From: Staphylococcus aureus | GTDB taxonomy: Bacteria > Bacillota > Bacilli > Staphylococcales > Staphylococcaceae | Length of the DNA stretch: 64,000 nucleotides | NCBI RefSeq assembly: GCF_001027105.1 | Contig: NZ_CP011526.1 | Coordinates: 1,426,001 to 1,490,000 of the forward strand | Reading direction: 5' to 3' | In this document: positions 36,101 to 47,342 of the stretch, one piece after another | Numbering within the stretch: the stretch's first letter is position 1 | Layout: every line of letters begins with the position of its first letter | Position numbers and translations under genes: made by a program | Notes under the pieces: generated by a model | Told to the model about the DNA's origin: nothing | The model's database searches: none | Seen by the model: only the letters and a program-made list of their open reading frames with translations

Positions 36101-39100
36101 TGCAGTTATTTCAGTTTCTGCTTCACGCTTCTTCGCATTATAGTTATCAATACTTTGTTGCGTCATACCAGCAGTTGATGGTACTTGGTTCACAGAACTT
36201 TGTAAGTTATTTTTAGACGTTACTAATTGGCTATTATCTTCTTTATTTTGAAGTAATGCTTTAGCTTGATCAATCTTAGTTTGTGCTGCACGAACTTTAG
36301 TTAGTGCGTCAGAAACTTGTTGTGGTGTTGCACGCTCATTATTAATCACTTGTTGTGCTTCTGTTTTCGCAGTATTGATTTGTTGTTGCGCATTATGCAT
36401 TGCATTATTGTACTGCGTAATTGTACCTGGCTTTTTACCTTCAGTGCTTACTGGATCATCTAAATGATTTTTAGCTGTGATTAACTCACGTTTATCCGCT
36501 TTTGTGAAAATGGACTCTTGTACTTCTTCAGTACTACCATCATTGTAAGTTACTGTCACAGGAATCGTCGTTGTGCTACCACCAGCTAAATTAGTAGGCA
36601 TTGCTGTGCCATTTTTAATCGTTGCAGTACGTTTATTAGCAACTTGAACTGCATTGTTAATTTCAGCTGCTGTTACATTTGAACCATAATCTTTCACAAT
36701 TTCAGTTGTGTTGACAGTATGAGCTGCCGGTGCAGTTAATGTACTTGGATTACTACTTACTGAGTGACCTGTACCTGCTTTCGGAGTAATTGTGATTGAT
36801 GAATTTGGTTTTATAGTATTGGCATTGAACGTCACTTTACCAGTTTGTGCATCTAACGTTACATAGTCAGGCTTATTCGCAATTGTCCATTGATTATTTT
36901 GACCACGAACAACATTAATTGTCTTACTATGTTCTGCACCATTACCCACTTTTTCAGTGTAAGCAATATCCATTGCTTGAGTTGGATTAATTAAATGTCC
37001 TGATGGATTATTAGGCGTGATATCAATATGACCATTTTGCCAAATCTTAGTAGTCGCTTGGTTCGGTTGTGGTGCGACAACTGTGAAATCATCACTACGT
37101 TGCTCATCACTCACTGTCTCTCCGCTTCCTTGCGTTGCAACAACTTGAATTGTATCAGCAGGGTTGAAAGTACCTGCTGCAACAGTAATACCATTATTAG
37201 TTCCAGCAATACCTGCTACAGTTGCTGCAGATGCTTCTTTCACCCATGGACTCGTATTATTGCGACGTGTAAATGTCGTCACAACGTTACCATTACGTTT
37301 AATAACTAATTTATCAGCGTATGTCGTTACGTTACCGGCATGTGTATTCACTGTTTGGTTTGCTCCAGGTGCAATTGTAATCGCTCCTGCCGCTGTTTCA
37401 GTCACAGTTGGTTTCGCTGGTTGCACATCTTTTACTACAAATTTCGCTGGTAAAGATGTTGCAAAAGTATGTCCGTTATAGATGACGTCATATTTTGCGT
37501 TAACGACTTTAGCCACATTCGGTTTATTCATAGCTGACCAGTTTGCGTCATTTGTACCTGTAGTATCACGATTCCATTTATACGTAAATCCATCTGTTGG
37601 TAAACCAGTAGCATTTTGCATATGTGCATATCCTGATGCTTGCGTACCACTTGCTAAAGTGCCTCCAACCGTTGTCGTATAAGTAGTTTGAGGGAATTCA
37701 AATTGATATACATTAACAGTAACAGGAACTCGTTTAGCAGCTGAAATACCTGGATATGTGACATCGACATTTAAATGTTGCACGCCTGCTTGTTGGTTAT
37801 TTGGTTGTTGTCTATTTGCCCATGCTGCAGTGATACCATTTGTGTTTGTATTTGGATCAAATGTAATGTAGTTCATCGCATCCGTTCCATTAGTCAAATT
37901 TTGACCTTTCACATCACGTGATGGCGCCTTTGCATTAGCAACTGGATAAACTTTGACTGGAACTTCAACATTACGCGTACCTTGACCATTAGGTAATGTT
38001 ACAACCGCAGTTTTATGAGTGTTACCGACTGTATTCTTCCATGTATCTGGACTATCATGCCATGCAACCGTTGCCCCATGTGGCGGGTTTTGAATAAATC
38101 TTTCTACGTGTCCGAAATCAAAACCGTCGCCACCTTTAATAAATACAGCGCCTTCAGTAGTTGCTTGTAATTGTGGTGTCACTGTTACTGTTGCACTGTC
38201 ATTTGAATCAACAGATTCATTTCTTGTTACTGTAACAACTTGACCATGTTCGTCTTGCGTCGTATACGTCACATTGTTCATTGAAATTGAAGATTTTGCT
38301 TTAATTCCGCCATTTGGTAACGCGTCACTTACTGTCACAACCGAACTAAAACCGCTACCATGAGTAATATTTGTGACATTTAATGGTGTATTATCTGCTT
38401 TAAATAATTTTACTGACGAGTTATTTAATACGTTATTAACTTTAATTTCTTGGTTTGTAAGACCTGCTTTATATGTCACAGAGTTTGCGTCAATTCTAGG
38501 TGGGTCAGGTTTAACTTTAGATAAAATAGTTAAATCTTCTGTTTGTCTATTATCATATGTCACTCTAATAAGACGAGTAGATATGCCTACAACATCTTTG
38601 TTAGGACCATATGTTCCAACAAATTGGAAATTCATATGTTGCGCATTTGTCGACCAAGAATTATTTACTGGCTTAACATATTGTTTCGCATCATACATAT
38701 CTGAAACACCTGGGTATAAAACACCTCTGGCTGTTTCAAAGACATGTTTCGGTACAGTTCTTACTACTTTATATGTTGCTGTTTTCGTAATCGGCGTTGT
38801 TTCGCCATCAATTAAGATATGTGCAGTTACAGTTATATCTTCACCAATACGTGTATTATCTTTATTTGGCGCTTGTCCACTTACCCATGTAATAGTTGCA
38901 TCTGCAATGTCACTACCATTAGATAACTTAAAGTAATCTGATGCACTAGAACCATTACCTGCTGGGAAGTCTTGGCCTTGTACAGTGTAATGCGAATGTG
39001 CAACGATTTCTGGAATGACATGCTTTACAGGTACAGTCACTGTTGATGTTGTTCCATCTTGATAAGTAACAGTTACTGTGACATTGGCATTATTTCCAGT

Positions 39101-42100
39101 ACGATTGACATTACTAACTGTTTTACTAGTGATTTCATTCGCACTTGCTCTTGCATAACTTCTATTTGGTACTGTTTCAGTAAACGTTAACGAATTAATA
39201 ATTGTCGTTTGATCAGCTTGTGATACTGTCGCATTATTCGAAATATTGGCAATTCTCACAGGATTAGCAGCCGTTGATGAAGTACCAACTCGATATTTAT
39301 CACGCAAAGGTTTCACTGTTACATTGAACGAAGTTGTAGCTGTATTGCCGCTTGTATCAGTTGCTAATAAATTGATTGTCTTATTAGTTGCTGATGTCAC
39401 ATTTGGTGCCGTTGCAGAAACATGTTGATGGTTATTATCAACAGTACCTGTAATTTGTGATGTATTTGGTACAGTTACAGATTGCACACCAAAGTTATCA
39501 TTCGCTGTAATAGTATTTGTAAATGTTTCACCTGAGAACACTTGATGATTAGTGTAATTACCTACTGAAATTGTTGGATTCACTAAGTCACTTGGTACAA
39601 AATAAATGTTAATAGCGTCAGTAGTATTTCCTGTATTTTGATTTAAATGTTCAACATATTGTTTTGGACCATATGGCGTTAAGTATAACTGTGCTTTATA
39701 AACTGCATCACTTGCATTATGTGTAGAATTACTTTTTACAACGTGGTCAATTGTAAATGCGCCAGCACCATTAGCTGCCGGTTCGTTTACGTTAACAACA
39801 GTTGAGTTACTATGGTTTGCACGAGTATTTGAATTTGTAACAGGTTGCCCACCATAACCGTTTGAAGGGTTGATGATGTCTAACACTTGAATCACTTGAC
39901 CATTCAACGTAAATTGACGTTGACCATCAGTTGTCGCATTTGATTGTGAATAACCAGTCGTTCTAAAGTTAGGTCTTCCGCCAGCTTCTGCTTGTGATTT
40001 TTCATTACCAGTAATGTTATTTCGCAATCCAGGCACTGTAGTTGTTGCTTTTAACATTGTTAAAATATCATTCGTCGTAATTTGAGTACCTAATGTAGCA
40101 TCATAACGATAAATTAAAGATTTATGGTCATCAGACCATGATAAACCACCATCTGTTGGTCTGTTTGCAATTTTTGCATTCGTCCATGTCACTGTATAAT
40201 CTTGTGGGAAATTAACCCAACGCAAGAAATTCATATTAGCTAGGTTTGACGCGAATGATTTCGTTAATCGACCTTTATTAATATTTACTGTAATAGTACT
40301 TACATTAGCACCATTAGGTGTATTTGTAACTGAAATATCACCTTCGGCAAGCGTAATTACATCTCTATTTGCATTAATAAATGCTTGTTTTACTTTTGAG
40401 ATTTCATCAGTAGTTAAATCATATGTTGATGTACGATATACACGTTGATCGCCTTCTGGTTGTTTCACATCGATGATTTTCAAACTAATATAGAAGTCTT
40501 CACTATCTTTATGATACGCATTTGTAGCAGTTATATGGTATAACTGCGTGCCTGCGTTCATTTGACTAACTTCTTGTGCAGTTGGAATAGTTCTATCAGA
40601 TGTAATATTTGTAAATGTGCCACTTGGAATAGGTTGTCCATTACTTAAAGTAAAATATTGTTTAATATCACCAATACTAAATGATTGTCCTTTAGCAATC
40701 GTTACCGTTGCTGTTTTAGCAGCATTGACAGTTTGGTATTCAGGTTTCACAACTGGTTCGTATGTCATCACATTTGTAGCATCAAGCGTTGTCGATGAGC
40801 CATCACGGTAATGTAATGTGACATTACCATTATTATCGACAGTTACTGGATCAGTTGATGCTAAATATCCTCTTATATTTTGGTTTTTATTCATAAAGGC
40901 AGTAATTATGCTTTGCTTTTCATCATTAGATACAGCAGTCGGATTGACTACTACAACTTTCTCAGTATTTCCTAATACAATCGGATGAGCATCTTCACTA
41001 ATTTTACCTACATGAATTGAAACATGTTTAGATTGACTATCATTTGTCGTATTATTGACATTGTCTGTCGCTGACACTTTAAATGTAATATCACTGTTAA
41101 ATGCCTGATTCATACTCACTCTACCTGTAATAGATAATGAGCCATTATTCTTATCCGCTTTTGTTAAATTTGATGTCCAACCATTCGGCAATGTCGTAAT
41201 AGTTGTATTTTTTATACCAGAATGTCTATCAGAGACACCCATTGTAAAGTTGACTTCGTCGCCTCGATAGTATTTGGCATTTATTCCAACAGGATTATTG
41301 ATTGTTGGTGGAATGTCATCTGGCAAAATAGTAACAGCATTACTCATATTAGATGCAACTACTTTATTATAATAAACTACTGCTCTAATTTGTTTACCTA
41401 CAGGTGGTATGAATACAACATAATCTTGCGGTCGTATAGTAATTGTATTATGCACCCCATCAGGTGTACCAGTCGCAAGTATCGTATAACCAGATGGTAT
41501 TTGATCTGCCTCACTACCACCATTCGTAGTTTGATTTGTTGGTGCAACTAAATAAACCAATGCCGATGGATCCAACGGTATTCCCGAAATATTAACAGGC
41601 ACTTTTTGTAATGCTGTACCTCTTAATTGCTCAGCTGTCGTTGTAATTGTTGGTGTATGTGGTTTAACACGAATTTCGAATAATTGTTCTTTACGTCCAA
41701 AACGTATCGTTCCAAAGTAATCCCCTGGTAATAAGTTACCAACAAGTTCAATATTGCGTTCTCTGGCATTATTAGGTCTATTTGTCGAGTTTTCAATGTG
41801 TAATGTACGCGGAATACCTGTAATTTGCCAATCTTTATCTGTAAAATTCTCATTACTTGTTAAATTAATACGTAATGGTTGAATAGATGTTACGCTACCA
41901 CCTAAATTCACGGAAGCATTCCCTTGGTTACCTGCATATACATAGAAAACTGGATGCCCAGCTTGTTTTGAAAATGGTTTTTCAGCAATATTTTGAGTAT
42001 CGTCATTTTTAAAGAATTTAATATTATGTTGGATTTCAGGTAATACCGTTAAGTTAACAGGAACTAAAGTTTCACTATTACCATAAGCATCAGGATAGTC

Positions 42101-44044
42101 GAAACCAATCATTAATCTTATTGGGTTTCTAGTTCTTGCTGCTTCTTGTAATTTTTGATCAGTAAATAATTGACTTAATTGATATTCATTTAATTGTTGG
42201 GCTCCACCCGGTCTAAAAGCATTAGTATTTGCATTATTCGAATAAAATCCTAACACTTTATTACTCGGCGTCTTAACATAACTTAAAGGATCATCAACAA
42301 AATCATCTATATTTAGGTTTGTACTTTCTAATACCTTTTTCGTTTGTACATTTCCTTGACTCACTTCTACACGTTTAGTTGTACCTATGCGATATGTACG
42401 ATTAACCACTTGTCTTAAACCATTAAGACGTTGTTGATGGTCTTGCGTTGATTCGACGTATAGTTGACTGTACATAAATAATTGATTGTACTCTAAAGCA
42501 CGCCCACCTGCTGCATAGTACAATTTATTAACAGTTGGACCTTGTGTTTTAAATGAAATTGTATAACTTGCATCACCTTGACCGATGAAAGTATAAACTT
42601 TAGGAACACCCGGTGATTCAGCAGGTTTTTGACCATTAATATATTCAAAATTTTGTCTACCAAAAGCTTTAGTAGCAGGTGTCGCTCCAGCTTCACTAAA
42701 ATAATCACTCGCTCTAGATAAATCTTCTAAAGAATAAATATGGACAGTTGGCCAGTCATATATTACTTGGCCACTTCTATTTCTTATTTTAAAGTCATGT
42801 GAACGATGAGGATCATTTACTCCATATTCCCACATTTGTTGAAGTGGTTTATTTGCACCTGCTCCTGCTCCATGACTCCATTGTACATTTGTTCCATCTG
42901 AATTAACTGTTACAAAGTCAGTTCTTCCTACTGGCACTTGGTCTGCTGGTAATGCAAACCAAAAGATCATATTTTGATGTGGAGCATGTCCTTTATTAAA
43001 CTTAATAACCCATTGGTACCCGTCTCCAGTTTGTTTCGCTGTCATAAGAGCAATTTCCTTTGAGTCAGAGGCCTTCAATGTATTCCATGGTGTAGTTGGT
43101 AAATTATATGGCGCCCCTTTACTAGAAGCATTGATATATGTACCAACAGGATAGCCCGAACCATCATTAGCATTTTCAACATAATATGATGAATTTGCAT
43201 TTTGATAGTCTGATACTGATCTAGGCTCTGCAGCTCTTGACTCAACCGAACGCGTTTGAATTCTATTTGAACGTCGGCTAGTCTGTTGACGTTGAGGCAT
43301 TGTACGAATTAAAGCAACAGCTTGTTCCAATTCTTTGTATGCAAGTTGCAAGTCTTTATTGTTTATTGGATCATTACTGCCTAATAACGTATTAATCTTA
43401 TCAAAAATGCCTTTTACATAGTTAAATGTGCCAGAATCTGCATTTTCACGGTCAATAAAGCGATAATCATGATAATTTGCATCAAAAAACGCTTGTAATT
43501 CATTTCGGTCATGTTGTACGTTACCATTATCAGATGAATCTGAAGCTGTTACTACATTTGCTTCATGATTTTCTACATGAGCCGCTCTATTGTCGTTTCC
43601 ATTTTTATTAGCAGATTGACTTTCGTTTTGTTTATGCTTACTTTGTTCTTTATCTGGTTGTGTTGTCGCAGCCGTTGCCGAATCTTTCTTTGTATTTACA
43701 TTTTGAGATGCTGGTTGTTCATCATTAGTAGTAGATGATTGCGCTACTTTTTGATCTACTAAATTAGCTTGACTAATATTTGGTTGCTCATTTTCATGAG
43801 TAGCAGATAATGATTGACCATTTTGTGAATTTTGAGAATTTTGTACTTGAGATTCTCGATTCTCAGTCTGTTCATTATTACTTTGTTGTTTCTGTTTAAC
43901 CACGCTTGCTGGTTGATTTGTTTCAGCAGCATGTGCTTGTGATGTATTGAATCCTAAAAATACCAATGTCGCAATGACAGTTGAAAATGTACCAACTGTA
44001 TATTTACGAATACTAAACTTTTGAATTTTATCACGATAATTCAC
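12170..44044 (-). CDS. ebh: Ebh, giant extracellular-matrix-binding surface protein
   Basis: A single uninterrupted frame of 10,624 residues (about 1.1 MDa). Layout: a YSIRK-type signal peptide ([12 protein letters not shown] at 9-20, likely cleaved after AHA near 38); a Gln/Asn/Ser-rich linker to about 180; an Ebh N-terminal region with Ig-like domains to about residue 2515; several single FIVAR modules; about fifty 126-residue FIVAR+GA repeats; DUF1542 repeats with one Rib/Ig-like domain between; one transmembrane helix near the C-terminus; and a highly charged tail ending in poly-lysine. There is no LPXTG sorting motif, so it is held by the membrane helix. From established knowledge, Ebh binds fibronectin and supports envelope integrity under osmotic stress. 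The ORF is split in some sequenced strains; here it is whole. The ATG follows an AAGGAGTGAAC site. Its length, repeats and lone-gene setting make assembly error a possible concern, but the phase is kept throughout. Confidence 0.97.
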   Translation of the reverse strand: MNYRDKIQKFSIRKYTVGTFSTVIATLVFLGFNTSQAHAAETNQPASVVKQKQQSNNEQTENRESQVQNSQNSQNGQSLSATHENEQPNISQANLVDQKVAQSSTTNDEQPASQNVNTKKDSATAATTQPDKEQSKHKQNESQSANKNGNDNRAAHVENHEANVVTASDSSDNGNVQHDRNELQAFFDANYHDYRFIDRENADSGTFNYVKGIFDKINTLLGSNDPINNKDLQLAYKELEQAVALIRTMPQRQQTSRRSNRIQTRSVESRAAEPRSVSDYQNANSSYYVENANDGSGYPVGTYINASSKGAPYNLPTTPWNTLKASDSKEIALMTAKQTGDGYQWVIKFNKGHAPHQNMIFWFALPADQVPVGRTDFVTVNSDGTNVQWSHGAGAGANKPLQQMWEYGVNDPHRSHDFKIRNRSGQVIYDWPTVHIYSLEDLSRASDYFSEAGATPATKAFGRQNFEYINGQKPAESPGVPKVYTFIGQGDASYTISFKTQGPTVNKLYYAAGGRALEYNQLFMYSQLYVESTQDHQQRLNGLRQVVNRTYRIGTTKRVEVSQGNVQTKKVLESTNLNIDDFVDDPLSYVKTPSNKVLGFYSNNANTNAFRPGGAQQLNEYQLSQLFTDQKLQEAARTRNPIRLMIGFDYPDAYGNSETLVPVNLTVLPEIQHNIKFFKNDDTQNIAEKPFSKQAGHPVFYVYAGNQGNASVNLGGSVTSIQPLRINLTSNENFTDKDWQITGIPRTLHIENSTNRPNNARERNIELVGNLLPGDYFGTIRFGRKEQLFEIRVKPHTPTITTTAEQLRGTALQKVPVNISGIPLDPSALVYLVAPTNQTTNGGSEADQIPSGYTILATGTPDGVHNTITIRPQDYVVFIPPVGKQIRAVVYYNKVVASNMSNAVTILPDDIPPTINNPVGINAKYYRGDEVNFTMGVSDRHSGIKNTTITTLPNGWTSNLTKADKNNGSLSITGRVSMNQAFNSDITFKVSATDNVNNTTNDSQSKHVSIHVGKISEDAHPIVLGNTEKVVVVNPTAVSNDEKQSIITAFMNKNQNIRGYLASTDPVTVDNNGNVTLHYRDGSSTTLDATNVMTYEPVVKPEYQTVNAAKTATVTIAKGQSFSIGDIKQYFTLSNGQPIPSGTFTNITSDRTIPTAQEVSQMNAGTQLYHITATNAYHKDSEDFYISLKIIDVKQPEGDQRVYRTSTYDLTTDEISKVKQAFINANRDVITLAEGDISVTNTPNGANVSTITVNINKGRLTKSFASNLANMNFLRWVNFPQDYTVTWTNAKIANRPTDGGLSWSDDHKSLIYRYDATLGTQITTNDILTMLKATTTVPGLRNNITGNEKSQAEAGGRPNFRTTGYSQSNATTDGQRQFTLNGQVIQVLDIINPSNGYGGQPVTNSNTRANHSNSTVVNVNEPAANGAGAFTIDHVVKSNSTHNASDAVYKAQLYLTPYGPKQYVEHLNQNTGNTTDAINIYFVPSDLVNPTISVGNYTNHQVFSGETFTNTITANDNFGVQSVTVPNTSQITGTVDNNHQHVSATAPNVTSATNKTINLLATDTSGNTATTSFNVTVKPLRDKYRVGTSSTAANPVRIANISNNATVSQADQTTIINSLTFTETVPNRSYARASANEITSKTVSNVNRTGNNANVTVTVTYQDGTTSTVTVPVKHVIPEIVAHSHYTVQGQDFPAGNGSSASDYFKLSNGSDIADATITWVSGQAPNKDNTRIGEDITVTAHILIDGETTPITKTATYKVVRTVPKHVFETARGVLYPGVSDMYDAKQYVKPVNNSWSTNAQHMNFQFVGTYGPNKDVVGISTRLIRVTYDNRQTEDLTILSKVKPDPPRIDANSVTYKAGLTNQEIKVNNVLNNSSVKLFKADNTPLNVTNITHGSGFSSVVTVSDALPNGGIKAKSSISMNNVTYTTQDEHGQVVTVTRNESVDSNDSATVTVTPQLQATTEGAVFIKGGDGFDFGHVERFIQNPPHGATVAWHDSPDTWKNTVGNTHKTAVVTLPNGQGTRNVEVPVKVYPVANAKAPSRDVKGQNLTNGTDAMNYITFDPNTNTNGITAAWANRQQPNNQQAGVQHLNVDVTYPGISAAKRVPVTVNVYQFEFPQTTYTTTVGGTLASGTQASGYAHMQNATGLPTDGFTYKWNRDTTGTNDANWSAMNKPNVAKVVNAKYDVIYNGHTFATSLPAKFVVKDVQPAKPTVTETAAGAITIAPGANQTVNTHAGNVTTYADKLVIKRNGNVVTTFTRRNNTSPWVKEASAATVAGIAGTNNGITVAAGTFNPADTIQVVATQGSGETVSDEQRSDDFTVVAPQPNQATTKIWQNGHIDITPNNPSGHLINPTQAMDIAYTEKVGNGAEHSKTINVVRGQNNQWTIANKPDYVTLDAQTGKVTFNANTIKPNSSITITPKAGTGHSVSSNPSTLTAPAAHTVNTTEIVKDYGSNVTAAEINNAVQVANKRTATIKNGTAMPTNLAGGSTTTIPVTVTYNDGSTEEVQESIFTKADKRELITAKNHLDDPVSTEGKKPGTITQYNNAMHNAQQQINTAKTEAQQVINNERATPQQVSDALTKVRAAQTKIDQAKALLQNKEDNSQLVTSKNNLQSSVNQVPSTAGMTQQSIDNYNAKKREAETEITAAQRVIDNGDATAQQISDEKHRVDNALTALNQAKHDLTADTHALEQAVQQLNRTGTTTGKKPASITAYNNSIRALQSDLTSAKNSANAIIQKPIRTVQEVQSALTNVNRVNERLTQAINQLVPLADNSALKTAKTKLDEEINKSVTTDGMTQSSIQAYENAKRAGQTESTNAQNVINNGDATDQQIAAEKTKVEEKYNSLKQAIAGLTPDLAPLQTAKTQLQNDIDQPTSTTGMTSASIAAFNEKLSAARTKIQEIDRVLASHPDVATIRQNVTAANAAKSALDQARNGLTVDKAPLENAKNQLQHSIDTQTSTTGMTQDSINAYNAKLTAARNKIQQINQVLAGSPTVEQINTNTSTANQAKSDLDHARQALTPDKAPLQTAKTQLEQSINQPTDTTGMTTASLNAYNQKLQAARQKLTEINQVLNGNPTVQNINDKVTEANQAKDQLNTARQGLTLDRQPALTTLHGASNLNQAQQNNFTQQINAAQNHAALETIKSNITALNTAMTKLKDSVADNNTIKSDQNYTDATPANKQAYDNAVNAAKGVIGETTNPTMDVNTVNQKAASVKSTKDALDGQQNLQRAKTEATNAITHASDLNQAQKNALTQQVNSAQNVQAVNDIKQTTQSLNTAMTGLKRGVANHNQVVQSDNYVNADTNKKNDYNNAYNHANDIINGNAQHPVITPSDVNNALSNVTSKEHALNGEAKLNAAKQEANTALGHLNNLNNAQRQNLQSQINGAHQIDAVNTIKQNATNLNSAMGNLRQAVADKDQVKRTEDYADADTAKQNAYNSAVSSAETIINQTTNPTMSVDDVNRATSAVTSNKNALNGYEKLAQSKTDAARAIDALPHLNNAQKADVKSKINAASNIAGVNTVKQQGTDLNTAMGNLQGAINDEQTTLNSQNYQDATPSKKTAYTNAVQAAKDILNKSNGQNKTKDQVTEAMNQVNSAKNNLDGTRLLDQAKQTAKQQLNNMTHLTTAQKTNLTNQINSGTTVAGVQTVQSNANTLDQAMNTLRQSIANKDATKASEDYVDANNDKQTAYNNAVAAAETIINANSNPEMNPSTITQKAEQVNSSKTALNGDENLAAAKQNAKTYLNTLTSITDAQKNNLISQITSATRVSGVDTVKQNAQHLDQAMASLQNGINNESQVKSSEKYRDADTNKQQEYDNAITAAKAILNKSTGPNTAQNAVEAALQRVNNAKDALNGDAKLIAAQNAAKQHLGTLTHITTAQRNDLTNQISQATNLAGVESVKQNANSLDGAMGNLQTAINDKSGTLASQNFLDADEQKRNAYNQAVSAAETILNKQTGPNTAKTAVEQALNNVNNAKHALNGTQNLNNAKQAAITAINGASDLNQKQKDALKAQANGAQRVSNAQDVQHNATELNTAMGTLKHAIADKTNTLASSKYVNADSTKQNAYTTKVTNAEHIISGTPTVVTTPSEVTAAANQVNSAKQELNGDERLREAKQNANTAIDALTQLNTPQKAKLKEQVGQANRLEDVQTVQTNGQALNNAMKGLRDSIANETTVKTSQNYTDASPNNQSTYNSAVSNAKGIINQTNNPTMDTSAITQATTQVNNAKNGLNGAENLRNAQNTAKQNLNTLSHLTNNQKSAISSQIDRAGHVSEVTATKNAATELNTQMGNLEQAIHDQNTVKQSVKFTDADKAKRDAYTNAVSRAEAILNKTQGANTSKQDVEAAIQNVSSAKNALNGDQNVTNAKNAAKNALNNLTSINNAQKRDLTTKIDQATTVAGVEAVSNTSTQLNTAMANLQNGINDKTNTLASENYHDADSDKKTAYTQAVTNAENILNKNSGSNLDKTAVENALSQVANAKGALNGNHNLEQAKSNANTTINGLQHLTTAQKDKLKQQVQQAQNVAGVDTVKSSANTLNGAMGTLRNSIQDNTATKNGQNYLDATERNKTNYNNAVDSANGVINATSNPNMDANAINQIATQVTSTKNALDGTHNLTQAKQTATNAIDGATNLNKAQKDALKAQVTSAQRVANVTSIQQTANELNTAMGQLQHGIDDENATKQTQKYRDAEQSKKTAYDQAVAAAKAILNKQTGSNSDKAAVDRALQQVTSTKDALNGDAKLAEAKAAAKQNLGTLNHITNAQRTDLEGQINQATTVDGVNTVKTNANTLDGAMNSLQGSINDKDATLRNQNYLDADESKRNAYTQAVTAAEGILNKQTGGNTSKADVDNALNAVTRAKAALNGADNLRNAKTSATNTIDGLPNLTQLQKDNLKHQVEQAQNVAGVNGVKDKGNTLNTAMGALRTSIQNDNTTKTSQNYLDASDSNKNNYNTAVNNANGVINATNNPNMDANAINGMANQVNTTKAALNGAQNLAQAKTNATNTINNAHDLNQKQKDVLKTQVNNAQRVSDANNVQHTATELNSAMTALKAAIADKERTKASGNYVNADQEKRQAYDSKVTNAENIISGTPNATLTVNDVNSAASQVNAAKTALNGDNNLRVAKEHANNTIDGLAQLNNAQKAKLKEQVQSATTLDGVQTVKNSSQTLNTAMKGLRDSIANEATIKAGQNYTDASPNNRNEYDSAVTAAKAIINQTSNPTMEPNTITQVTSQVTTKEQALNGARNLAQAKTTAKNNLNNLTSINNAQKDALTRSIDGATTVAGVNQETAKATELNNAMHSLQNGINDETQTKQTQKYLDAEPSKKSAYDQAVNAAKAILTKASGQNVDKAAVEQALQNVNSTKTALNGDAKLNEAKAAAKQTLGTLTHINNAQRTALDNEITQATNVEGVNTVKAKAQQLDGAMGQLETSIRDKDTTLQSQNYQDADDAKRTAYSQAVNAAATILNKTAGGNTPKADVERAMQAVTQANTALNGIQNLDRAKQAANTAITNASDLNTKQKEALKAQVTSAGRVSAANGVEHTATELNTAMTALKRAIADKAETKASGNYVNADANKRQAYDEKVTAAENIVSGTPTPTLTPADVTNAATQVTNAKTQLNGNHNLEVAKQNANTAIDGLTSLNGPQKAKLKEQVGQATTLPNVQTVRDNAQTLNTAMKGLRDSIANEATIKAGQNYTDASQNKQTDYNSAVTAAKAIIGQTTSPSMNAQEINQAKDQVTAKQQALNGQENLRTAQTNAKQHLNGLSDLTDAQKDAVKRQIEGATHVNEVTQAQNNADALNTAMTNLKNGIQDQNTIKQGVNFTDADEAKRNAYTNAVTQAEQILNKAQGPNTSKDGVETALENVQRAKNELNGNQNVANAKTTAKNALNNLTSINNAQKEALKSQIEGATTVAGVNQVSTTASELNTAMSNLQNGINDEAATKAAQKYTDADREKQTAYNDAVTAAKTLLDKTAGSNDNKAAVEQALQRVNTAKTALNGDERLNEAKNTAKQQVATMSHLTDAQKANLTSQIESGTTVAGVQGIQANAGTLDQAMNQLRQSIASKDATKSSEDYQDANADLQNAYNDAVTNAEGIISATNNPEMNPDTINQKASQVNSAKSALNGDEKLAAAKQTAKSDIGRLTDLNNAQRTAANAEVDQAPNLAAVTAAKNKATSLNTAMGNLKHALAEKDNTKRSVNYTDADQPKQQAYDTAVTQAEAITNANGSNANETQVQAALNQLNQAKNDLNGDNKVAQAKESAKRALASYSNLNNAQSTAATSQIDNATTVAGVTAAQNTANELNTAMGQLQNGINDQNTVKQQVNFTDADQGKKDAYTNAVTNAQGILDKAHGQNMTKAQVEAALNQVTTAKNALNGDANVRQAKSDAKANLGTLTHLNNAQKQDLTSQIEGATTVNGVNGVKTKAQDLDGAMQRLQSAIANKDQTKASENYIDADPTKKTAFDNAITQAESYLNKDHGANKDKQAVEQAIQSVTSTENALNGDANLQRAKTEAIQAIDNLTHLNTPQKTALKQQVNAAQRVSGVTDLKNSATSLNNAMDQLKQAIADHDTIVASGNYTNASPDKQGAYTDAYNAAKNIVNGSPNVITNAADVTAATQRVNNAETGLNGDTNLATAKQQAKDALRQMTHLSDAQKQSITGQIDSATQVTGVQSVKDNATNLDNAMNQLRNSIANKDDVKASQPYVDADRDKQNAYNTAVTNAENIINATSQPTLDPSAVTQAANQVSTNKTALNGAQNLANKKQETTANINQLSHLNNAQKQDLNTQVTNAPNISTVNQVKTKAEQLDQAMERLINGIQDKDQVKQSVNFTDADPEKQTAYNNAVTAAENIINQANGTNANQSQVEAALSTVTTTKQALNGDRKVTDAKNNANQTLSTLDNLNNAQKGAVTGNINQAHTVAEVTQAIQTAQELNTAMGNLKNSLNDKDTTLGSQNFADADPEKKNAYNEAVHNAENILNKSTGTNVPKDQVEAAMNQVNATKAALNGTQNLEKAKQHANTAIDGLSHLTNAQKEALKQLVQQSTTVAEAQGNEQKANNVDAAMDKLRQSIADNATTKQNQNYTDASQNKKDAYNNAVTTAQGIIDQTTSPTLDPTVINQAAGQVSTTKNALNGNENLEAAKQQASQSLGSLDNLNNAQKQTVTDQINGAHTVDEANQIKQNAQNLNTAMGNLKQAIADKDATKATVNFTDADQAKQQAYNTAVTNAENIISKANGGNATQAEVEQAIKQVNAAKQALNGNANVQHAKDEATALINSSNDLNQAQKDALKQQVQNATTVAGVNNVKQTAQELNNAMTQLKQGIADKEQTKADGNFVNADPDKQNAYNQAVAKAEALISATPDVVVTPSEITAALNKVTQAKNDLNGNTNLATAKQNVQHAIDQLPNLNQAQRDEYSKQITQATLVPNVNAIQQAATTLNDAMTQLKQGIANKAQIKGSENYHDADTDKQTAYDNAVTKAEELLKQTTNPTMDPNTIQQALTKVNDTNQALNGNQKLADAKQDAKTTLGTLDHLNDAQKQALTTQVEQAPDIATVNNVKQNAQNLNNAMTNLNNALQDKTETLNSINFTDADQAKKDAYTNAVSHAEGILSKANGSNASQTEVEQAMQRVNEAKQALNGNDNVQRAKDAAKQVITNANDLNQAQKDALKQQVDAAQTVANVNTIKQTAQDLNQAMTQLKQGIADKDQTKANGNFVNADTDKQNAYNNAVAHAEQIISGTPNANVDPQQVAQALQQVNQAKGDLNGNHNLQVAKDNANTAIDQLPNLNQPQKTALKDQVSHAELVTGVNAIKQNADALNNAMGTLKQQIQANSQVPQSVDFTQADQDKQQAYNNAANQAQQIANGIPTPVLTPDTVTQAVTTMNQAKDALNGDEKLAQAKQEALANLDTLRDLNQPQRDALRNQINQAQALATVEQTKQNAQNVNTAMSNLKQGIANKDTVKASENYHDADADKQTAYTNAVSQAEGIINQTTNPTLNPDEITRALTQVTDAKNGLNGEAKLATEKQNAKDAVSGMTHLNDAQKQALKGQIDQSPEIATVNQVKQTATSLDQAMDQLSQAINDKAQTLADGNYLNADPDKQNAYKQAVAKAEALLNKQSGTNEVQAQVESITNEVNAAKQALNGNDNLANAKQQAKQQLANLTHLNDAQKQSFESQITQAPLVTDVTTINQKAQTLDHAMELLRNSVADNQTTLASEDYHDATAQRQNDYNQAVTAANNIINQTTSPTMNPDDVNGATTQVNNTKVALDGDENLAAAKQQANNRLDQLDHLNNAQKQQLQSQITQSSDIAAVNGHKQTAESLNTAMGNLINAIADHQAVEQRGNFINADTDKQTAYNTAVNEAAAMINKQTGQNANQTEVEQAITKVQTTLQALNGDHNLQVAKTNATQAIDALTSLNDPQKTALKDQVTAATLVTAVHQIEQNANTLNQAMHGLRQSIQDNAATKANSKYINEDQPEQQNYDQAVQAANNIINEQTATLDNNAINQAATTVNTTKAALHGDVKLQNDKDHAKQTVSQLAHLNNAQKHMEDTLIDSETTRTAVKQDLTEAQALDQLMDALQQSIADKDATRASSAYVNAEPNKKQSYDEAVQNAESIIAGLNNPTINKGNVSSATQAVISSKNALDGVERLAQDKQTAGNSLNHLDQLTPAQQQALENQINNATTRDKVAEIIAQAQALNEAMKALKESIKDQPQTEASSKFINEDQAQKDAYTQAVQHAKDLINKTTDPTLAKSIIDQATQAVTDAKNNLHGDQKLAQDKQRATETLNNLSNLNTPQRQALENQINNAATRGEVAQKLTEAQALNQAMEALRNSIQDQQQTEAGSKFINEDKPQKDAYQAAVQNAKDLINQTNNPTLDKAQVEQLTQAVNQAKDNLHGDQKLADDKQHAVTDLNQLNGLNNPQRQALESQINNAATRGEVAQKLAEAKALDQAMQALRNSIQDQQQTESGSKFINEDKPQKDAYQAAVQNAKDLINQTGNPTLDKSQVEQLTQAVTTAKDNLHGDQKLARDQQQAVTTVNALPNLNHAQQQALTDAINAAPTRTEVAQHVQTATELDHAMETLKNKVDQVNTDKAQPNYTEASTDKKEAVDQALQAAESITDPTNGSNANKDAVDQVLTKLQEKENELNGNERVAEAKTQAKQTIDQLTHLNADQIATAKQNIDQATKLQPIAELVDQATQLNQSMDQLQQAVNEHANVEQTVDYTQADSDKQNAYKQAIADAENVLKQNANKQQVDQALQNILNAKQALNGDERVALAKTNGKHDIDQLNALNNAQQDGFKGRIDQSNDLNQIQQIVDEAKALNRAMDQLSQEITDNEGRTKGSTNYVNADTQVKQVYDETVDKAKQALDKSTGQNLTAKQVIKLNDAVTAAKKALNGEERLNNRKAEALQRLDQLTHLNNAQRQLAIQQINNAETLNKASRAINRATKLDNAMGSVQQYIDEQHLGVISSTNYINADDNLKANYDNAIANAAHELDKVQGNAIAKAEAEQLKQNIIDAQNALNGDQNLANAKDKANAFVNSLNGLNQQQQDLAHKAINNADTVSDVTDIVNNQIDLNDAMETLKHLVDNEIPNAEQTVNYQNADDNAKTNFDDAKRLANTLLNSDNTNVNDINGAIQAVNDAIHNLNGDQRLQDAKDKAIQSINQALANKLKEIEASNATDQDKLIAKNKAEELANSIINNINKATSNQAVSQVQTAGNHAIEQVHANEIPKAKIDANKDVDKQVQALIDEIDRNPNLTDKEKQALKDRINQILQQGHNGINNAMTKEEIEQAKAQLAQALQDIKDLVKAKEDAKQDVDKQVQALIDEIDQNPNLTDKEKQALKDRINQILQQGHNDINNAMTKEAIEQAKERLAQALQDIKDLVKAKEDAKNDIDKRVQALIDEIDQNPNLTDKEKQALKDRINQILQQGHNDINNALTKEEIEQAKAQLAQALQDIKDLVKAKEDAKNAIKALANAKRDQINSNPDLTPEQKAKALKEIDEAEKRALQNVENAQTIDQLNRGLNLGLDDIRNTHVWEVDEQPAVNEIFEATPEQILVNGELIVHRDDIITEQDILAHINLIDQLSAEVIDTPSTATISDSLTAKVEVTLLDGSKVIVNVPVKVVEKELSVVKQQAIESIENAAQQKINEINNSVTLTLEQKEAAIAEVNKLKQQAIDHVNNAPDVHSVEEIQQQEQAHIEQFNPEQFTIEQAKSNAIKSIEDAIQHMIDEIKARTDLTDKEKQEAIAKLNQLKEQAIQAIQRAQSIDEISEQLEQFKAQMKAANPTAKELAKRKQEAISRIKDFSNEKINSIRNSEIGTADEKQAAMNQINEIVLETIRDINNAHTLQQVEAALNNGIARISAVQIVTSDRAKQSSSTGNESNSHLTIGYGTANHPFNSSTIGHKKKLDEDDDIDPLHMRHFSNNFGNVIKNAIGVVGISGLLASFWFFIAKRRRKEDEEEELEIRDNNKDSIKETLDDTKHLPLLFAKRRRKEDEEDVTVEEKDSLNNGESLDKVKHTPFFLPKRRRKEDEEDVEVTNENTDEKVLKDNEHSPLLFAKRRKDKEEDVETTTSIESKDEDVPLLLAKKKNQKDNQSKDKKSASKNTSKKVAAKKKKKKAKKNKK
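12261..12702 (-). repeat. ebh: Tandem KRRRKEDEE repeats in the Ebh cytoplasmic tail
   Basis: After the transmembrane helix (coded at about 12697-12760) the tail repeats a unit of the form [16 protein letters not shown]. Basic cores start near 12702 (FIAKRRR), 12594 (LFAKRRR), 12487 (FLPKRRR), 12385 (LFAKRRK) and 12301 (LLAKKKN), giving periods of 36, 36, 34 and 28 codons. The first copy is the membrane stop-transfer itself, so the others look like duplicated copies of the helix end plus its positive cluster. A Lys-rich stretch ends the protein. Confidence 0.85.
14161..14853 (-). repeat. ebh: Three near-identical 231-bp (77-residue) DUF1542 repeats in ebh
   Basis: The same sequence recurs at exact 231-bp steps (anchor at 14161, 14392 and 14623) with only scattered differences. 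Each codes for a helical unit around [20 protein letters not shown]. Their near identity contrasts with the diverged 126-residue array next to them and points to recent duplication or gene conversion. Confidence 0.9.
15100..34730 (-). repeat. ebh: About fifty imperfect 378-bp FIVAR/GA repeats in ebh
   Basis: The coding sequence shows a strict 378-bp period, for example the ALNG-type anchor at 33,613 and again at 33,992. Each unit has a FIVAR part (Y.DA...K..Y..AV..A..I.N) and an albumin-binding-like three-helix GA part (L..L...QK..L..QI..A). The span divided by 378 gives about 52 units. Units are well diverged at the DNA level, so this is an old array kept in frame, not a simple satellite. 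Confidence 0.9.
36500..43250 (-). other. ebh: Ebh N-terminal Ig-like region (coding sub-region)
   Basis: Codes for about residues 265-2515. It starts with the Ebh-specific segment [18 protein letters not shown], then a series of beta-rich modules with bacterial Ig/cadherin-like features such as [20 protein letters not shown] and SFNVTVKPL, and Rib-like V-T-V-P-V-K strands that close each module. This part is non-repetitive at the DNA level, and it is where ligand specificity would most likely lie (inference). Confidence 0.7.
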
Positions 44045-44267
44045 AGCTATTGTTCACTCCTTATCTTGTTGTTATGTCTCTGTTGTGTTGTGAATGTATT
44101 TACTTTTGATTGCTTGTGTATTGTAATGCTCATTCCATTCTCATTTAAAAATTTAAAACGATGACGATTCAATACAATTTCGCAATCTATCCAAAAAGTA
44201 TTGAAACACATTACAACTATGTGTTGAACAATTTATTTATGCTCCAGAATATAATAACACAAAATAT

Positions 44268-44295
44268 ATTGTAAGGTAAATTGAATTTGTGACAA
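44268..44295 (-). promoter_or_regulatory. Candidate ebh promoter
   Basis: Minus strand TTGTCA (44290-44295), 16-nt spacer, TACAAT (44268-44273). This would give a leader of about 215 nt before the ebh ATG; other AT-rich -10-like boxes are nearby. Confidence 0.45.
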
Positions 44296-44337
44296 TTTAT
44301 AATAATTATAAATAAAGTAGCGTAAAAGAGTAATAAA

Positions 44338-44386
44338 AAACCAATCCCTATGTTCATTTAAAATAATGACACATAAGAATCGGTTT
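44338..44386 (-). terminator. Terminator of norB (end of ald1 cluster)
   Basis: Arms AAACC...TATGT and ACATA...GGTTT (44371-44386 / 44338-44353) pair over 16 positions with a few G-T pairs, and TTTATTA follows on the minus strand. It is about 55 nt past the norB stop. Confidence 0.75.
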
Positions 44387-44441
44387 ATATTTTTGTTTAA
44401 TATTGTAGCGACTTGTATGATTTCAATTTAATTCTCAATTA

Positions 44442-45833
44442 TCATAATTGAGTGTCGTTTTGTTTAGGCACAAGTAACAAAATGATAACGAATGATAATA
44501 TTCCCATACCTGCATTTAACCATAATGCAATCATTGCACCTGTATAAATGTTTGTCATATTTGATACGATTGCATATACTGCACCACTCAATGCGACGCC
44601 AAATGCTCCACCTAATGCAGAAGCCATTTTATAGATACCTGCAGCAACGCCTACTTTTTCTAACGGTGCATTTGCAATTGCTGTATCTGTTGATGGTGTA
44701 GCATATATCCCTAGTCCTAAACCAAAGAATAAATAACCTATAATACAACAAATGACATAGAATATTTCTGGCAAGAAAGTTAATGAAATGAGACATTCTC
44801 CGACAATAAGAACTCCTGTTCCAATTAACATTGGTTTCTTGCATCCGAGTGTTTGAAGTAACTTTTCACCAACACGAATCATAATTAGTACCATTACTAA
44901 ATAAGTGATTGATAAACTTCCTGCTTGCAATGAAGAATATCCTAAACCTCTTTGAACAAATGTGTTGGCTACTATTAATGTTCCTGCAACACCATTTAAC
45001 AAAAAGTTTGAAGCTGTTGCACCTGTGTAAGCTTTATTTTTAAATAATTTAAAATCGATTAAAGGATTTGTAGCACGCTTTTCAAGAACTATAAATAAAC
45101 TAAAAGATCCAATTGCAATAGCTAATAAAGTAATAAAAAGAAGTGAGGTTACACCTAATTCTGATCCTTTAGTAATTAAAATATTTAAACTGAGGAGCAT
45201 AATGACTAAAAGAACCAGACCTTTAATGTCAAATTTATTTAGAGAAATCGATTTAGATTTAGTTTCAGGTGTGCCTTTAATAAGAAACAGTGCAATTAAT
45301 GAAATTATAATTGATAGGATGAAAATCCAACGCCAACCTAAAAGCGTTGCAACTGCACCTCCAAAAAATGAACAAACACCAGAGCCGCCCCATGAGCCAA
45401 TTGACCAATAACTTAAAGCGCGTTGTCTATCTTTCCCAATGTAATATGACTTAATAATAGACAAAGTTGCAGGCATAATACATGCTGCTGAAAGTCCTTG
45501 AATTAATCTTCCTATAATAAGTAATAAAGGAATATTTGAAATAATGATTAATAATGAACCTAATATATTTAAGATAATACCAATGTTCGTGAGTTTAATT
45601 CTGCCATATTTATCAGCAAGACCACCTGCTCCTACTACAAACATTCCTGAAAATAAAGCAGTTATACTAACGGCGATATTAACCGTTCCAATATCTGTAT
45701 TGAAACTATCTTCAAGTATTGGTACAACATTAACCAATGATTGTGCAAATAGCCAAAACGTTATTACACTTAGAACAATTCCTATTAACAACTTATTATT
45801 GCCTTCAAATGCCTCTCTTGACGGCTTTTCCAT
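44442..45833 (-). CDS. norB: NorB, MFS multidrug (quinolone) efflux transporter
   Basis: A 463-residue, roughly 14-helix drug:H+ antiporter of the major facilitator superfamily. NorB in S. aureus exports hydrophilic quinolones, biocides and dyes when overexpressed. Seen here: GGLADKYGRIKLTN (the loop 2-3 MFS motif), GRLIQGLSAACIMPATLSII, and an even spread of hydrophobic segments. The start is the ATG at 45831-45833 (MEKPSREAFEGNN), 8-9 nt after GGGAGG. The 22 upstream codons of open frame have no membrane or family logic and cover the ribosome site and a hairpin. It is last in the ald1-tdcB-permease cluster, 156 nt from the permease. Known regulators MgrA and NorG cannot be placed from sequence. 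Confidence 0.95.
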   Translation of the reverse strand: MEKPSREAFEGNNKLLIGIVLSVITFWLFAQSLVNVVPILEDSFNTDIGTVNIAVSITALFSGMFVVGAGGLADKYGRIKLTNIGIILNILGSLLIIISNIPLLLIIGRLIQGLSAACIMPATLSIIKSYYIGKDRQRALSYWSIGSWGGSGVCSFFGGAVATLLGWRWIFILSIIISLIALFLIKGTPETKSKSISLNKFDIKGLVLLVIMLLSLNILITKGSELGVTSLLFITLLAIAIGSFSLFIVLEKRATNPLIDFKLFKNKAYTGATASNFLLNGVAGTLIVANTFVQRGLGYSSLQAGSLSITYLVMVLIMIRVGEKLLQTLGCKKPMLIGTGVLIVGECLISLTFLPEIFYVICCIIGYLFFGLGLGIYATPSTDTAIANAPLEKVGVAAGIYKMASALGGAFGVALSGAVYAIVSNMTNIYTGAMIALWLNAGMGILSFVIILLLVPKQNDTQL

Positions 45834-45856
45834 CTCTATTTGCCTCCCTATACTTT

Positions 45857-45895
45857 TGAAAAACAGACAAATTCCATAACAGAAATTTGTCTGTT
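45857..45895 (-). promoter_or_regulatory. 12-bp perfect hairpin just upstream of the norB ribosome site
   Basis: AACAGACAAATT (45862-45873) and AATTTGTCTGTT (45884-45895) are a perfect inverted repeat around a 10-nt loop. On the minus strand the hairpin is followed by TTTCA (TTTTTCA counting the last two stem bases). It lies between the permease stop and norB, only about 14 nt before the norB Shine-Dalgarno. It may be an intrinsic terminator/attenuator for the permease transcript or an operator. Confidence 0.6.
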
Positions 45896-45989
45896 CCATA
45901 GAATAATTGAATGGTTTTTGATTTTAATGTGTAAAACTTTAAATTTATTAGTAGTCCATCCATTTATTCTCAATGCTAGTTATCTTACC

Positions 45990-47312
45990 TTATGCTGCTT
46001 TTTGTTTCTTTTTATAGTAATAAACTGGTATACCAAGTGCTGTTATTAGAATTCCAATGATTGCTAATATAAATTGTGTAAACAGTGTATTAATTAATAC
46101 AAATGATCCTGCCAAAATAGCAATTAAAGGTATGATCGGATATAACGGTACTTTATATGGTCGTTCCATATTTGGTTCACGTTTTCTTAAAATTATTACC
46201 GCAACAAATGACATACAATAGAACAACCAAATAACAAAGATTAACATATTTGTAATTGTATCAAATGCTCCCATTGACATCATGATGATAGCGATTATAA
46301 GTTGTATAATTGCGCCAAACCATGGTGCGCCAGATTTTGTTAATTTTGCGAATAAATGGCTAAATGGCAATAATTTTCTTTCAGCCATTGCATATGGTAC
46401 GCGCATACCAGTCATAGTATAGCCATTGATCGTACCATAAACAGAAATTAATATACCGATTGTAATAATCTTACCGCCATTTTCACCAAATAATATTTTT
46501 GATGTATCTGAAGCTGCATTTAAATTACCAGCAAGTAGTTCTATTGGCAACGTTAATAAGAATGTAGCGTTAATTAATAAATACACAGCCATAATACAAC
46601 CGATACCAACTGAAATCGCTAAAGGTAAATCGCGTTTAGGATTTTTAAGTTCCCCCGCAACATTTCCTACATGAATCCAACCATCATATGCAAACATAGT
46701 TGCTAATAAACCACTACCAATTGCTGTAAAGAAGCCATTTCCTGAATTACCTGTAGTTGGAATTAATGAAAAAGTGATATCTCCAGATTGAAAAATACCA
46801 AAAATTACAATAACGATGATTGGAATCAGTTTAATTACTAAAGTAACTGATTGTAAAATTCCGCCTGCTTTTGAACCTAGGAAATTTATCAACACAATAG
46901 ATAACGCAGATGCGATTGCTATTGGTATTAACGAACCTATAGATAAATGGAATAAATTAATTAGCTGTGTCGCAAATACGATAGACAATGCTGCTACGTT
47001 AGCTGGAAAATAAATAAATGATTGCGCCCAACCTGATAGGAAGCCCCAGAAATCACCGTATGTATATTCTATATACTTCGTTAAGCCACCTGTTTCAGGG
47101 ATTGCAGCAGCAAGTTCTGCTGCTGTTAACCCCGCACAAATGGTAATGATGCCGCCTAGGAACCATACAAACAAGGCCATTCCTGCTGTTCCTGTTACTT
47201 CTGTTACGTTTGATATTTTAAAGAATACTCCTGAACCAATAACTGTCCCCATAACAATAGCAAACGCTGAGAAGAAACCTATATTTTTTTGTAATTCTTT
47301 ACCATTTGACAT
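45990..47312 (-). CDS. Amino-acid permease, APC superfamily
   Basis: A 440-residue, about 12-helix transporter of the amino acid-polyamine-organocation superfamily, closest in look to SteT-type Ser/Thr exchangers. The first helix carries the substrate-binding GTVIGSGVFF, followed by conserved GLTAAELAAAIPETGG and a central MFAYDGWIHVGNVAGELKNPKRDLP. It lies 30 nt downstream of tdcB, with GAGGTG 6 nt before its ATG. Its position after a threonine dehydratase and alanine dehydrogenase suggests import of threonine, serine or alanine for catabolism (inference). Confidence 0.9.
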   Translation of the reverse strand: MSNGKELQKNIGFFSAFAIVMGTVIGSGVFFKISNVTEVTGTAGMALFVWFLGGIITICAGLTAAELAAAIPETGGLTKYIEYTYGDFWGFLSGWAQSFIYFPANVAALSIVFATQLINLFHLSIGSLIPIAIASALSIVLINFLGSKAGGILQSVTLVIKLIPIIVIVIFGIFQSGDITFSLIPTTGNSGNGFFTAIGSGLLATMFAYDGWIHVGNVAGELKNPKRDLPLAISVGIGCIMAVYLLINATFLLTLPIELLAGNLNAASDTSKILFGENGGKIITIGILISVYGTINGYTMTGMRVPYAMAERKLLPFSHLFAKLTKSGAPWFGAIIQLIIAIIMMSMGAFDTITNMLIFVIWLFYCMSFVAVIILRKREPNMERPYKVPLYPIIPLIAILAGSFVLINTLFTQFILAIIGILITALGIPVYYYKKKQKAA

Positions 47313-47342
47313 AATTACACCTCATTTTTAAGATTAAATGTT

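Noticed and set aside
37028..38936. Several overlapping plus-strand frames of 66-187 residues
   Set aside because: All lie opposite the ebh Ig-like region, have low-complexity hydrophobic composition and lack ribosome sites; shadows of ebh.
45202..45879. Plus-strand frames opposite norB
   Set aside because: Mirror the hydrophobic helices of norB; no start signals.
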